Source: Phallusia mammillata (taxonomy: Eukaryota > Chordata > Ascidiacea > Phlebobranchia > Ascidiidae). Taken from it: a DNA stretch of 64,000 nt. The position numbers and the translations under genes were made by a program. Under the pieces are notes generated by a model. The model saw only the letters and a program-made list of their open reading frames with translations. It made no database searches and was not told the origin of the DNA. This document shows positions 19,701 to 33,953 of this stretch, in pieces (position 1 is the first letter of the stretch; the number at the start of each line of letters is the position of its first letter). The stretch lies in assembly GCA_003260075.1 (NCBI GenBank), contig QLIY01000190.1, positions 6,520 to 70,519 on the forward strand, written 5' to 3'.

Positions 19701-22631
19701 TATTAGAAAAGGATATCATTGGCGTATTAATCTCGTTTATTTCTGTTTTTACGTTGAAGGTCAGTAGCGTTCAGCCTTAAACAAATTTGTAGGTTGAACA
19801 TGATCCTGTCATTTATGTTTTTGAAGTTTTTCGAACTTGGGCTTAACGCAAACTAGAAACCACAGTGTAGAAATAGTTTGTTTGACGTGATTCATTGTAG
19901 GAAGGTTGCGAACATCCATATGATTCAATGTGTCACACGAAACGAAATTGTCATTTTCATCAAATTTATACGGCTCGTTTACTTTGCAGCTGTGACAACC
20001 CCACCCAAACTGTGGCGGTCGTAATATTGCCCCTTTAGTCAATCCCGCGTACACGTCAAAGTGCTTGTTGTTTTCGATGTTGTAGGAGTGCTAGACCTCA
20101 AATTGCGGGGTTTTACATGACTTGTAATATCGTAAAACGCTTTGATGAAAATAACTTGGTTTTCCAGTGGACGATAGATTTTCAAACTGTTTTAACTGTA
20201 CCACTTCTCACGAATACAGTATTTGTTTAAAATAAAATAAAAGCCATTTTGCCCAAAACGTAATCGTTTTCATTGTTTGACTTCCTAGGTTGAAAATCAT
20301 GCTTTTGAAAGTTCCATTATTGCCATAAAAGCAATCTTTGATCACCAATATCTTCCGTGACAAACCGCGGTAATCACAAATGAAAATGGTGCAGTCGAAA
20401 AATGGTACTGTCCCTTGGGAATCGTCGGCATTTCCAGGTCATCGGGTTGCTAACTTCGGCTCGCTTCCTCGCTTCGATAGCCTGATTCAATTATGAATTC
20501 CATCACAGATAGGCCACTCTCGTTTGCTTTGAAATTTGTTGGGTCCCGATAAAAGCGGCCATTATCGCCATCGTTTCTTGCAACTTGGTAACGTTGTTTT
20601 GTTAAGTGACAAGCAATACATTTTTTTCAGAACATGTTTTCAAAATCATTTTTCTTGCGATATTTGTTTGAAAATTTTGTCTTCGTAGATTGGATGAAAA
20701 TGGTTTAGTGCTTAACTTACGCATTTAGTGTAAAATTCAATTGCTAAAACAACTTCTGAACGGTATTTAGGTATTTTTTTCAGATTTTCGTTGAACGTTT
20801 TTGGTTTTTTCGATGTACGTGTAAATTGCTTGTCGAACATAAACCTTATTGTTCCATCTTGTTTTAACGACGAAAATTCCCTGGTAAAACCGCTTATTTA
20901 TAGCACTTATGGCACTAGTTTATATCTTGCACCACACTGAACAACTCTAATAGGGGTTGAAGCAGTATTTTACTTCAATCGCCTGAACCGGCTTTTAAGT
21001 TTGATCAAGTGTTGGGACTTGTTCATTATTCACGACCTCGTAACCTTTCAGAGAAAGTTTGCTTTGCTCTTACAGGCGGGCGTTGTTTTCACGCGTCGTA
21101 GATTTATTGCGACCCTGGTGTGAGCCCACGCATTACTTTGACGCACGTTCGCACCCTTGGCGGAAAAGTAAATAATTCTCCAAACCAGGGTACATGCTGG
21201 TTTGACTTCTGGAAATTTTATTTTATGTGCGATTGTGACAACTGACAAATGTTCAAATTTATTTTTGGAAGGCAGTGCCCATGTGCCTAACTTATACAGA
21301 GGTTAATGACTTGGTCAAATATCGGGTTTTGGGAAACATATATAGTCTGAATATTTGAGTACTTTTGTTGAGTTCGTATTTTAAATATGGCTCATTAGCA
21401 ATGAACGCTATTTCGAAGTGATGCTTTAGAAAGCAATGAAAGCTCATTTGGGAAGTTTTATATGAGCAGAAAATCGGCATAAACTATTGAAATTGAATGT
21501 TGTAAGTCACAAGTAGTTATTGGGATTTGCATTGGGATTGGGACTTGTGTTAAATACAATAACATACTGTATGTGCAGTAATAAAACCAAGATTTAGGTG
21601 CCGTCGTGATGCGCCAGGCCATTTTATACTTTTAAGATCAGATTCAAATGTGTCTTGTTTAACGAGGTATCTCAACAACTCGCCGTCAAATCATTTTCAC
21701 AATGACGCGTAATTTCCTTGCTGGAACAACTTGGGCCTTCATTAATTCGTCAAGCCGCCAAAGAAGTTTCGACAACATACTCGTGGGAGTCGCTTCTGGC
21801 CTTGTCAATCCTTCGGCGTGATTTAAGACTTCAAACAGGCGATATGCCGTTCAAGTGTAGGCGATAACTTGCGCTCTAATCCGAGTGAAACCACTTAACG
21901 AACTGCGTTGCATGCGACTTGGTTTTCTGTAACCAGAGTGCATTGTTTACAATCCGGTTTTAGTTTCAATTCTTTGTCGCAGTTTTCGCTTTGAGGTGTG
22001 TGGTTTTGAGAGAAGGCGTTAGTGGGTCAAAAAGAGCAAGCTTTTCACTGTTTCAAGTCAGATCAAACACCTTTTTGTGAATAGCAAATAGCGAAGTTGC
22101 TAGCGCCGGCATTTTGAAAAACTGCTTGTATCGTGGTTTCGTCGACGCCCTGCGTTAATCGATCGATCCGTCGGCACAGCTTTTGTTTCTCGGATAACGC
22201 GACAGCTTTTCTAGTTCAGGACAACTTTCAAAAGCTCGAAAAAAGTTGGCGGGCCCAAAATAACGGCAAACCAATTGTTGCTGATCTGAGTGACAGAGGG
22301 TAAAGAGAGGCAGACACAGACAGCTACCGAGTATCGTCGAGGCATTTATTGTGTTGTTTCTTTTGCTAAGTAACAGCAAAATTTGAAAGCACAGAAAAGG
22401 ACATTTATTGGAACTTTTTTATGTAGAAACAAATTTTGAGGTTTTTGAAATTTTGTGATGTAGAAATGTATTTTCCGCATAAACCACATTTCTCTCAGTG
22501 ATGCATTTCAGAAAGGCGGATTTATGTCAGTTATTAATTATCAAGTATTGTGACTTTATATTTTCATACAAAAACTTTTTTCCAAGTTATTGGGTGGAAA
22601 AGCTAAACCTCTCTTTGATTTGTTTTTCCAG

Positions 22632-22802
22632 GAAATAGTGCAATTTTTTGTTTTCCGTATTCGTACTGTTAGCTGCAAACGGATTGGCGCCATATACCTC
22701 TGGAAAAGAACTTCAGTGACACCTGCCAACCACTGTGACACAAGTCGTAAAAGTTCCGGGGTCAGTGAAAACATGTCAAACTGGAAATTGGTCAATTAAG
22801 TG
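22632..22802 (+). other. Candidate non-coding (5' UTR) exon
   Basis: A 171-bp segment bounded by a strong pyrimidine-rich acceptor (ttgtttttccag) and a strong donor (GTAAGT). All three frames contain stops before the donor, so if real it would be a 5' UTR exon, perhaps of the NAV gene. Splice-site evidence only. Confidence 0.2.
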
Positions 22803-23093
22803 GTAAGTAAAGCTGTGGTAGTATAGTGAGGTGTTGGGTTTCAGTATTTTCATCGTGGTGTGTTTAGCCGTCGCTTAACTCGCCTAAGCACACAGAAGAA
22901 CACTAAGGTTTCTTTCGGCGCGACAGGGGCAATTTGTTTGATTTGAATCAAAGGAGCTTCCGTTCGGACGCGACACTGTGACGTAATGACTTGTTTCGCG
23001 TAGCGATGACGTCATTACTACTACAGTTTGCAGTTTTTGCCAACCAAACATTACAATATTTGCACAATTTTACAGGAGATATTTTTAATTCAG

Positions 23094-23160
23094 TCAATGT
23101 ACAGTTATATTCGGCCTTGCAGTAATATTGGGCCTCAATGTACAGTTATATTGAACTCAA
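23094..23160. repeat. Short partial tandem duplication
   Basis: The phrase tcaatgtacagttatatt occurs twice about 41 bp apart, with tgcagtaatattggg-type sequence between. Two partial units only; function unknown. Confidence 0.5.
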
Positions 23161-26100
23161 GCCAATGTTTAAAATAACGTTTGAGGTTTATCCCAAATAT
23201 CTGCTATTCACCAATACAATCGCTCGTCTAGTTTGTATTAGCCTCCTTAACCCGCGTCGTTTATTCAAACGATGAGCCATCGGTCGTTTGGCGGTTTTCA
23301 TAGAAATCTTCGACATTCGAGAGTCTAAACAAACTCCTCCACGCCTCGCCGATTTCGACTCAGACCCTTATCTCAGCTAAGTGCCGAACCAGTCCAAGCT
23401 GGATGACCGGATGTGTCACTAGTGTGGTTGGTTTTGGTAAGAGCTGTGTGTTGGTGGCATACGCGTGGGATGGCGACCCACGTTTGTTTTTGTCTTGTAC
23501 CGGTTAGTCACGAAACATTAAGCAAACATCCAAAATAGTCACCAACAAAACATTTACATGTTCATGGGAATGCTAGAAAATTAAACAGTGTGACTTTCGT
23601 GTTCGGGATTTGACTTTATTTCAAACAGTACGAACTTAAAATTGCCAATTTGTTTGGAAATATTTTTCATTGCTTTACAACCGAAAAAATGAGGTTTCGT
23701 TATGCCATTTTTAATATCAGTTGTAAGGATTATGCATACAGCCTTACGTAATGTTTGGGGCTTAGCAACTTACACATGTAAATGATTTATCCAACTTTCG
23801 TAAACGGCGAAAGAGTCACGTCGTTAGTGTGGGAAAATAAACACAATTTCAAACTCTAATTACCACCAAATCCCTGGTAGATTATTAACTTTAACTTCCT
23901 AGTAATAACTTGAATGTACATTTGCACATTTAAACGTGATTTCCCTGACTGTAAATCGTACATGTGGAGAATATATTTTAAACACGGACAAAGCTTTACA
24001 TTGGCCCTAAAAATCATAAATCGAGGTATTCTTTTGTACAATTTATCAGGGCACCGTGAACTTTTTAGATCGTGCCTAAACCTGTAATGCCAACATAGAT
24101 TTTTTTAGGATTGGTACAATAAAAATGTTAAACAAAGATCATTTGAAAAAATGCTTTTCAACAGCTGGTGATGTTTTTGCTCTCAAATTTACATTACCCG
24201 AAAGTATATGATTCTGTCCAAAAATACCCCAGCTATTTCTTACAAACGTTCACAAACTACTCTTGTTGCATTCAACTAAAACGTATCAAAGAGCAATTAG
24301 CACTGGGCATTGAATCCTTGTCTGACCGTTGTTCATTTTTGGCTACAAATGTGCTGACACTCAAGCAATGTACAAGTGTTGATTCACGTCTCTGCGCCTT
24401 CACCTCCCTAATGCAACGTGGGCGCATCGATTTTAAGGGTTGACTCATCGACAGAAACTTTCCCAATGTCTCAGGACGAACTTGTTGTTAAGCATCCGCG
24501 CCCCTAGTGGCACAGTGTAAAATTCCGAAACTTTTCGTCTAATTTGTTTCCAGTCGATAATTGTTTGCGCGATGTGCATCGCCCCCGTTAGCAATTTTTG
24601 CTTAAATTAGATTGCTTTGGCTTTGTAGCCAAATTGATGGTTTCAACATATCGCACGAGTATTTTGTGTGTTTTTTTGCACTTAAACTTCCTGAAAGTCG
24701 ATTTCAAGTTAATTTGTTTGCTAAGTTGTTGAAAACGACAGGTTTGCTTTGGTATGCTGTTTCTCCACCAGCAATAACTCTGTTTTCAATTTGTTGCGGG
24801 TCCAATTATACAATGCCCTAAGCGGGACTGACTTGTTGGCAGCAATGGAATGCATTACATCACAGTATGACTACACGGTCCATAGGGAATGAGTTTAAAA
24901 CTACTTTCGACCTTTCGGATACTTGTTGTTCTGTATTATTGCTCTCTCGCGACTTTTAACTGTAAGTTTTCATCGAATCAGCGAAAATGGCTGGCGGAGT
25001 GTTGCCAATTCCACATGGGAAAAATAATAACCGCGAAAATCGGTGCCAAGTAATTCATCTTAAATCATCCGTTCCCATGTGTGGAAAACATAATCTTTTC
25101 CCAAGATGATGTTACATCATACAAGTTAGTTGCAGCCAAACCGGACGGAAATTACAACTTTGCGGTCAACGAAAATCATTCAACACTTGTTGAAATGTTT
25201 AGTGTAATAATACAACATCGAAGATACGGTGCCGAAAACTTCTTTTAGTCTTCCTAATGCAACAAGGCAAACAATGAAATTGTTTCTTTGAACCTAACCG
25301 ATGTATTTTTGAAAGGTTTAAGCGATACAATTTAGTACCACCAAAAACTTAAATGAGGCTATAAACATGTTCTTTTTACAAAATCTTGTTGCACTTTTTC
25401 ACCTTTGTATAAATTAAAGTCAAAGGTTTTTCTGGTGAGAACGCAAGAATTTCCACGTATTCTTAAGAATAAGACACACAAAAAATCACCTTTCATCACT
25501 ATTTTGTTGTTTACCATTAAAGAATGTTTAAAAACTGACTTGTTTATGATTCTAAACTGCGGTTGAATCCATCTTTAGGGTTTGACCATGCTGCCTTATT
25601 ATGCCACGTTACGATACAATTTCCTTCCAACGAGGAATCAATTAACACAAGGCATTTAGCCGGACTTGAAAGCGCTACGACGTGTGCCCATCTCCGGCTA
25701 ATCAGCGGCTCACTGACGTTCATCATTCGTCAGTATTAGTTGAAGTGTTTGCGCCTAACGAGGCTAATCTTATCTCCCCCGAAGGTGTTAGACACTAAGC
25801 AGACGCTGTTAACCGTATCAGGCTCGATTAACCTTGGTGATTGACGCTTTGACGGCCCGCCTTTTCCACACCTTGGAACTTTTCAAAGTCCCAAACTTTG
25901 CCTGTCATGTGAGGCGTGTTCTTTTGTTCGTGTGGTATAAACGCATATTTCCTTTATTTGATTGGCATTTTTTTGCATTTGAACATATTTGGTGCAATTA
26001 AGATGAACATAAATTCATAACTGAGATCAGCCCACCACAGGCTAGATTTTCCTACCCCCTGCCGTATGGGAATGCTTGGTGACATGCTGATTCGGTTTGA

Positions 26101-26910
26101 CACCTTCAATGGGCTTGGCGTAGAATGATGTTTGGTACAATATCTAACCAACAACGGTTGCCACAGGATTAGAAACAAATTGCGATTAAACTAGTTGTGA
26201 TTACTCACAAAACGTATTTGCAAAACTAATAAACTTAGACTTTTCGTAGCCCTATACAGGTTTACATAGAATAGACGGTGTATATAGCACATTAAAATGT
26301 TTGTGCAAAAAATACTTTCGCCAGAAGAATATAGGAGATTTACGCCTGACAGCAAAGATGTATGTCTTTTAAAGCATTTCTTAATTAGGCAGTGACATAC
26401 AAATTACGACCCTTCCTGTCAATCATGTGGGTATTGTTATAGACCTGTATTAGTCGAGCGTAACGCTCTGCGCTACCTCAAGGTTTGTTTAGCAAATATG
26501 CAAATAAACAATCTCTTTGTTGGCGCTTTTCGCGAGGTTTTACCTTAAACCCTGTCCTCTCAACATTAATGTCCAATACCAGGTCCCTATAGAGTAGGAC
26601 GTTATATAGGTCAGACACTGACATATACTTCGCACGCAATCATTGCTTTTCAGTGAAATGAAAGTAGTCGAATCACTGAATATTGTCTTGTCACATTCTG
26701 ATTCACTTTAAATCCAGTACTATTGTTTCAAGTCCCTAGGTCGTTTACTGCACTTTAATGAGATTTCGACGCATTATCATGATACACTTTGGGGGAAATT
26801 TAACTTCAAATGAACCGTTTATAATTTCGCTTTTATCACGTCTGCCAACTAATCAGAAGCAATGATCTGATTCGTAAAGAATGTTTCCAAGTTATTAAGT
26901 TACCGATATA

Positions 26911-27475
26911 CAGTCAAACTTCGATACTATGCCACCTTGATATTATGCCACCCTCGCTACTATACCACTTTTGATCGTCACCAACTAAATTCAATAGAAA
27001 ATATATTTACTATGCCACCCCCTACCCTTGATACTATGACACATGAGAGGACAGTATTACTGTATTAACGGTCTGGTTGCGGATTGTAAATCGACAATTT
27101 TCGGTTTGAGCTCATGATAAAACAGAGAAAAAATGAAAAACAAATCGTTGAGTAAACAAACGTGGTCATGTTAAGAGGTTTCACGGCTTTGCAGCGAGTT
27201 ATGTAAACGCCGTTCCGTGCTTGTGTCACGACAAAACTAACAGATCTTGTTTGTTCTATGCACGATCTATCCGTTTTTTGTAATAAATTATACTGTATAC
27301 TGTACCTTATACTATATACTGTAATAAATTACAATCGTACAACACAACGTGGCACTACAGTACATTGTCACGTCACAAGGCTATTTTTACAACCGACCCT
27401 CGGTATTATGCCACCCTCGATACTATGCCACTTTCTCTCGGTCCCAAAGGGTGGCATAGTATCAAAGTTTGACTG
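26911..27475. mobile_element. 565-bp pogo/Tigger-like MITE
   Basis: The inverted ends are CAGTCAAACTTCGATACTAT and, reversed at the right, CAGTCAAACTTTGATACTAT, flanked by TA on both sides (26909-26910 and 27476-27477). CAGT ends plus a TA duplication are typical of the pogo branch of Tc1/mariner. The phrase actatgccacc is repeated several times inside both ends. There is no transposase, so it is non-autonomous. Confidence 0.8.
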
Positions 27476-28359
27476 TATGCCAAAAAAATTGTGGTACTAC
27501 CGATATGGAAAATGGTGAACCCATTGGTTTCACGTCAATTGCTGTTCTCATGAAAGACCTATATGGTAGATTTGTAAATTAAATGGTTTTGTAGCGGTCT
27601 ACGACGCTGTACACGAACATTGAAAACTTTTTACTTGGATTGAATGTAGTTTTTTCGACTGTGTTGGTTTACCATCTCCACAGGCAACGTAACACGAAAA
27701 ACTTTTTACTACTCTCAAAAACGTTGTTGGAATTCGCGCAATGTTGCTTTCCTCGATGTTGTTTTCAAATATTGGAACGCAACATGCCCGGAACATGCCA
27801 ACACCGTGCCCAACCCCTTGTAAAATAGTTCAGGCTCGACTAGTCATTGCGAAAAATTTCACCGTTTTAACAACTGACTTGTCGATATTAAGGGTTCAGT
27901 TTTTGCGGGGAAATGACTGATCTTGTGAACAGTGTAATTTCTATGTCCCGCAATGGCTGTGTTTTGTATGTATCTTATCATAGCGGGCATCGAAGTTATG
28001 TGCTTGTTTAGTACAGATAGGGTGAAAGTGTTTTCGTTGCCATTGTGCGGCCTCTTTACTGGCGGTGTAGTTTCCCTGCTGCTCACAAAATGTAAAGCAT
28101 TCCAGCATGATCAGAAGCGCGGGATGCTGTTTTGTAGCATATTTCAGATTCCTGTTTGAAACGAATTTTCAGTTTAGACAAGTAACCTATACTGTGCAGT
28201 TTTAGTACGTTCCGCTGTATATTTGATTAGCAACACTAAGCTACCTTGATTAACCTTCATCGGACAAGATAAGGTCAAACTCGACGGCCTCGTGAGAAAA
28301 TTCGAAAATTCCACTTCTTTGGTATTTACCCAACCCGCGCCTGAAATAACCGTCACCCT

Positions 28360-28640
28360 TTGATGTCTCTGGGGCCTTCTTCAGCGCGGGGGCCAACACC
28401 CACTCTGTCGTCTCGGCCGCCACAAAAATACACGGTATATACGCGTGACGCGGTCGGTCGTTCGGTGGGTGGGTGTACCGCACGCATGTTTTGTTTGGCA
28501 GCAAATCGGGACCCCGTCGCTATTCATAACTCTTGTGATCATTGAGTCTGCGTTCGAGTGCCCAGTGCAATTTTTCGAGCCCACGCATATTTTTTAACCG
28601 TGGGAGATCGGTGAAAGTTATGGCAGAGATCGGATGTAAG
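28360..28640 (+). promoter_or_regulatory. CpG- and GC-rich promoter-like patch
   Basis: In an AT-rich region, 28380-28520 is clearly GC-rich with many CpGs (for example cgcgtgacgcggtcggtcg). About 100 bp further on, ATGGCAGAGATCGGAT is followed directly by a GTAAGC donor at 28636. This could be a promoter and first exon of the NAV gene, but the exon would end in phase 1 whereas the first sure NAV exon starts in phase 0, so another exon would be needed. Alternatively it is an isolated CpG island. Confidence 0.3.
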
Positions 28641-30965
28641 CAATTTAGCTTGGATGAGCACTTGCTTTTTATGTAGACAGACCTTTAATTTTGACAGATA
28701 AAGATCATACTACACACTTGGAAATAGGAAAGTGGGTAGTTTTCATAGTCTAGTATCTTCTAGTTTTGATATCCTCAGGCAGCTACGTTATCTGTGTATC
28801 TGCTAGACTAGATCAAATATTAATTTCCTTTTGGGAACGAACTTTGTTATACATTTAGAAGTTCCCAAATTTCGGCACTAATAAGGAACCGAAAAGGGCG
28901 AAGGCAAAAACGGAACCTTATACTTTTTCTTCACCACAGTCTTAGTTTTTGGTTTGTTTCACTTTCCGCTAATGCGATTTGGCTTTAGCAACTCAACATA
29001 CCTCCCCAGAATTGGGCTTAATGCCCGTTTTAACCAGGCACAGAGCAGACAAATGGTGTGGCTTATCTACCGCTGTGTGATGACGTACGACGGGCAAAGC
29101 CAACGCCATAATGAACTCCAATTTTGGCTTTACCAAAAACCTTGTTCTTTCCACCTAGCCACAGCGCCTTATAAGGTGTAATGGGTCCCGATTTACTCCT
29201 TGCAGTATCCCAAGCACGCGTGCTCAAAACTTCGGATGTTTTTTGTAACAGTTGATTTTGTCTGAGCTTAGGAATTCTTTGGGAGTTTATGTAGTCGCCG
29301 AGTGGAATTCCAGGCAGGAGCTGTGACATCACTCGACCACTTGAACTTCTAATCTGGTCGCACGATGCTGATCCCAATCTGGCGTCACCCTGATTTACTT
29401 AATTCCGGCTGACTCGAGTCGGTTTAAACAGCAGATTAGTAATGTTAACATCCCCATGGGTGTGTAGCTTGGCACGCCTTGCTATACCTTTTCAGTATTA
29501 TTGAATCGGAGTTATGCAAGATTTTTACGGTATTATTGACATAGGGGTAGACAGTTTTAATAAAATATTCATGAATTTTACATCAAATCCAGAGAGTTTT
29601 ACAAATTTACAGAGAGTCAGCATTAGTTTATAAACCTGGCAGTACATAACACAAAATAGGTGATGAAAAGTTGAATTCGACACTAATTTATTAAGCTCTT
29701 TCCAATTAAGGTTATGTATTCGTTGCCATACTACTTGACATACCAGCGTGACACTGGTTGTCTAACTTGCGGTGATAAGCGGTAGTTAATAGCACGTGTG
29801 TTGAAAACGCGTGATAATGACCCTACTGAGATGCTTCTGTAAGTTGCTAGCTGCAACAGTCGGTTGAGCAAACCGATAAAATGCCCAAGACCGAGCTGGG
29901 AACCTGAAATGTTGTGGATTTTTCAAAACAACAACATCGCTATGATCAAGGTAAGCTAATTGTAAAGGAAAAATGGCTGTTTGATCTCAAATGAGTGTTA
30001 AAGTCCAGTATGCAAATAAAAATATTTCAGATTTTTTCTGGTTGTTAAGATGCTACATTTTCTTCGAGTTGAGTGTGGTTTTATGCAACCATGCGTTACG
30101 TGTAACTGTAACCATAGTGACAGTTAAAAGATCAAAAGGCCTTGTCGTCTGTAAGCATAGTATTATGTTGTAAGTAAGTGTGATATCAGATAAATGTCTG
30201 CTTTTGACTAGGTCGCACTTAATAATGACATGGTACTTAACATTAAAGAAATTAAGCTTTTATTTCAAATTTGCCAAGTGCAATGACGACATATACTGAG
30301 TATGTGACAAAAATGTCAACGTTGAAGTTTGATTAGAAGTGTGCCTATGAATGCCAGGCAAATCTTTGCATCCATTTATTGAACAGAGTAGACGCTTATG
30401 AACAGTAGAGGACTGTTTGTTGTCTTGGTTTGCTAGGTGTTTTGGTGTACTGTTTGTGGAAGAGCAAATGTCTGATTTATGGACATAAATTAACCAAAAG
30501 TTGCAGATGCTTAAGCGATGTTACCGCGGCAAGGCCCATATGCAAATGTTGCGTTAAAAACTGTTGCCTAGTTCAGATGGCCAAGTCACACATACTTATA
30601 CACATGTAAATCTGTACCTCATTTTGTTTTACCGAAATTTCTTCTATTCCCTTTTGTTTTGGACTTTCCACTCATAATATGCTAATGCCCGACATGCGGC
30701 TTCTCTTTCCCGCCGTAAATAATTCACCATTCAACGTCTCCACTTAACTGCGACTCGTAAATCCGCCCAGCGTCCATCCAACGTTAACAAAGCGGAGATT
30801 GGGGTCACTAGTGGTCAAATTTCATGTTGTTTAATGGTGCGTGACCGCTAAATCGACTGCTGAACGGGAATGCAGAAATCATTTAGCTCGTTAAACGCGT
30901 AGAGCCCCATAAGCTGAGTTGTATTTAAGCATTGTTTCAAATAGACAGTTTATTGTATAAAAGCG
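28641..30965. other. Gene-poor region upstream of NAV
   Basis: No recognised gene apart from the candidate first exon at 29909-29950. Sequence is AT-rich with short ORFs only. Confidence 0.4.
29909..29950 (+). CDS. Candidate 5' coding exon of NAV
   Basis: ATG followed by 13 more codons (MLWIFQNNNIAMIK) and a strong GTAAGC donor, ending in phase 0. That is the phase the CH exon at 35407 needs, so splicing would give a short N-terminus before IYTDWANHH. A short upstream ORF precedes it. The evidence is phase and splice signal only; a chance match is quite possible in a region this long. Confidence 0.25.
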
Positions 30966-31623
30966 CATTACAGAATAAGAAAACATGGCTCATGATTTTT
31001 TGTATGTTTAAGTGCTTATTTATCTTTAGCAGACGAAAAATGAAACGCTTTGTTTACATGGCGTTTTAGTGAAATTTCAAGAGGTTTTTGGAGCAGTTAA
31101 AATGGGTAAAAGAGAACTAAACACTAGTATCAGTATTTGCGAGCGTGGCATAAGCTCTTCCCAGTACGTGGGCATCACAAATATTGCTTTAAATCGAAAC
31201 TAAATCAGGAAATACCAAGGTTATAAATACCTTGCCAGCCATATTTCTCAATACCCATCGTCCAATCAGCATCTAGTACTCGGGTCATGGGGGGGGGGGA
31301 CATTACAGAATAAGAAAACATGGCTCATGATTCTTTGTATGTTTAAGTGCTTATTTATCTTTAGCAACCAAATAGGAAAGGCTTTGTTTACATGGCGTTT
31401 TAATGAAATTTCAAGAGGTTCTTGGAGCAGTTAAAATGGGTAAAAGAGAACTAAACACTAGTATCAGTATTTGCAAGGGTGGTATAAGCTGTTCCTAGTA
31501 CATAGACATCGCAAATATTGCTTTAAATCGAAATTGAATCAGGAAATACCAAGGTTATAAATACCTTGCAAGCCTTATTTCTCAATACCCATCGTCCAAT
31601 CAGCATCTAGTACTCGGGTCATG
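30966..31623. repeat. Direct duplication (~323 bp) joined by a G run
   Basis: Copy 1 is 30966-31288, a run of 11 G follows at 31289-31299, and copy 2 is 31301-31623. The copies differ by about 5 percent including small indels, as alleles would. Copy 2 continues into unique sequence. Probable assembly join rather than a true tandem repeat. Confidence 0.85.
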
Positions 31624-32051
31624 TGACGTGCAGATGTCGGCATAAATATTTCATCGCCTTGCGGTCAGGTGTGTGACGCAACAATGCAATCTTGCAAAGT
31701 ATTATGACGCGTAATACCTCTCCTTCTGCACCTTTGACTTCCCGTCTCGGCAAAACGCTCCCCCCAATTATTTCTTGTGCGCGTTATCTTAAAACAAAGC
31801 TACCGTTTCGCCGGATTGTGACGTCACAAACGATCGATGACGACCCAGCGTCAATTATTATCCCTCCATCTGGTACTGTTCAGTTATTAGCCTTCTCTGT
31901 TTTGAAAGCGAGTTAGGGTTGTAGCATTGATCTGTTGGGTTCAACCGCACAGTGTTTGTTTAAACTTGTGCTGGCTGCTACTCATCCGTCAACTGGTTAA
32001 TTTGTTACCAACAGGTTGTCGATCTCAAAGGCTGCGTAGTTGCGGTCGTAG

Positions 32052-32325
32052 GTAGCAGTTTGTTTTATCTTCAGGGCTTGTGCAACTAAACCTTGTTAGA
32101 TAGAAAGTGATGCTTGTAGATTAGAACAAAATGTTAGACTTTTTAGTTGATTCTGTTATTCTGACCAGTCATATTTTTTTATCTGGGGGGGGGGAGTAGC
32201 AGTTTGTTTTATCTTCAGGGCTTGTGTAACTAAACCTTGTTAGACAGAAAGTGATGCTTGTAGCTTAGAACAAAATGACTTTTTAGTTGATTCTGTTATT
32301 CTGACCAGTCATATTTTTTTATCTG
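32052..32325. repeat. Direct duplication (~130 bp) joined by a G run
   Basis: Copy 1 is 32052-32184, ten G at 32185-32194, copy 2 about 32196-32325. The copies differ at a few sites, including a 5-bp deletion of the ttaga type before cttttta. Same pattern as the neighbouring G-run duplications. Confidence 0.85.
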
Positions 32326-32640
32326 AGTCATATTTTTTTTACTTATATTACACTAACATAAGTCTTTGTTGCACAAACAGTTAAAAGCTGGTGGGACAGC
32401 CAAATTAAGTGAGTATGCAATATGGCAATAGTGCCCTTACATATTCGCATTGTCGTTAGTAAGGCAATACCCAATTACGCTTGGCTAGGGTTTGAGAAGA
32501 AATGCATTAAGTAGCCTAGCAGTTTACATTAGTCTTAGTAACGATCCGTTTACCTCGCCATCAATCATCGAATGGACATCGATTGTTAATGTAGAATCAA
32601 TCAGGGTAATCTAACGCAGTATTCGATTGATGGATTACTT

Positions 32641-32740
32641 GCAATCCATTCAGATATTGCAATTACATATACTACTGTTTTTAAACGTTATGCAATCCAT
32701 TAAGCTATTCCAATCAGGTTTACTACTGTATAAATAGTTA
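32641..32740. repeat. 51-bp imperfect tandem duplication
   Basis: Both units start gcaatccatt (32641 and 32692) and share tactactgt near their ends. They are well diverged and have no G run between them, unlike the neighbouring duplications, so this one is probably real. Confidence 0.5.
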
Positions 32741-33571
32741 ACAAAGGTATGGGGACATTTCTTGGCATCTATATATTATTTTTAAATATCGGTTAAGTAA
32801 CTATAGATGTATACAGTGTTATACATTCCCATTTAAAAATCAAAAAAAGGATTTTAGACGTTTTTTTACATCCCAAAAATCAAAAAAGGTCAGATCTAAT
32901 TCAACATAGATTTTTATTAACCACTATTGACTACCCTTTAAAGCTTTTGTAGGTCTACTTGCCGTTCAACAGCGTGGCGGTGGTACTATGCTTCGACAAA
33001 AATATTCCACCAATCAGGCAACAGAACACGTCGCCCACATCCGTATCTGTTTACATTTGCCTGACGACGTCTGATTCCGCATAGCTCCATAAATAAGCAC
33101 TTCTAATATCGATCCTATGTTGCAACATATGACTGGGTCGCCAGCCAGATATGCCCCATGAAAGGCACTCTTGTTTAAAAGCCAATTGAAGTCGTTTGAA
33201 AGCCAGTTACATCACTTATTGCAGACAGTGCCCTAATGGAAATGTTTTTCTATTCGAGAGAGTGTGCTAATACAGTATTTAGCTATCAGGAGTTAACTGT
33301 AGTGGTAATGCGTTTATAACTGCGAAGACTAATAAGTTGTGTGGTGCAGAAAAGAGAATTTTAAAACTTTAAACGAAAACGCAAATATAGCAGAATATTT
33401 AGCATTTCAGTTATCATACGATACAGTTAGATTTGCTAGAATGAGTAATGTAATTGTGAGATTACGGTTTCAAAGTGTGCTTTGATATTATGGAAGGTCC
33501 GCGCCTTCAAGCATATCGCGGTTACACGAAATAACTAGCGGTGCGTTCAATTATAATTCAACCTCGAGGTG

Positions 33572-33856
33572 ATGACGTCAAAAACTTCTCTTTTTACTGA
33601 AATCTGAACGTTTAACGTGTTTTTTTAGATACAACTCTATATTATACCTTAGTAGCACTGCTTTTGTTCAAAAATGAGGCTTTAAATAAACGTTTACGAA
33701 TAACGTGTCGGGGGGGGGGAATGACGTCAAAAGCTTCTCTTTTTACTGAAAACGTTTAACGTGTTTTTTTAGATACAACTATCTATATCATACCTTTGTA
33801 GCACTGTTTTTGTTCAAAAATGAGGCTTTAAATAAACGTTTACGAATAACGTGTCG
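33572..33856. repeat. Direct duplication (~138 bp) joined by a G run
   Basis: Copy 1 is 33572-33709, ten G at 33710-33719, copy 2 about 33720-33856. Each carries a TGACGTCA site near its start. Differences include a short deletion and single bases. Confidence 0.85.
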
Positions 33857-33953
33857 TAGCCATGAATAGGAAAAATGCTTCAACGATGACGTCAAAAAAG
33901 TCACGCGAAGTTCAACGCACGGTAAGTATCTATTACGTCACAGTGGTGTCGAA

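Larger units (their letters stand above)
16740..26910. other. Gene-poor region
   Basis: About 10 kb with only short, uncharacterised ORFs (all below 100 codons) and no recognised protein, RNA gene or large repeat. It may hold regulatory DNA for the NAV gene downstream, or belong to neither neighbour. Notable small items are the candidate exon at 22632-22802, a CRE site at 23007-23014 and a short repeat near 23094-23160. Confidence 0.5.
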
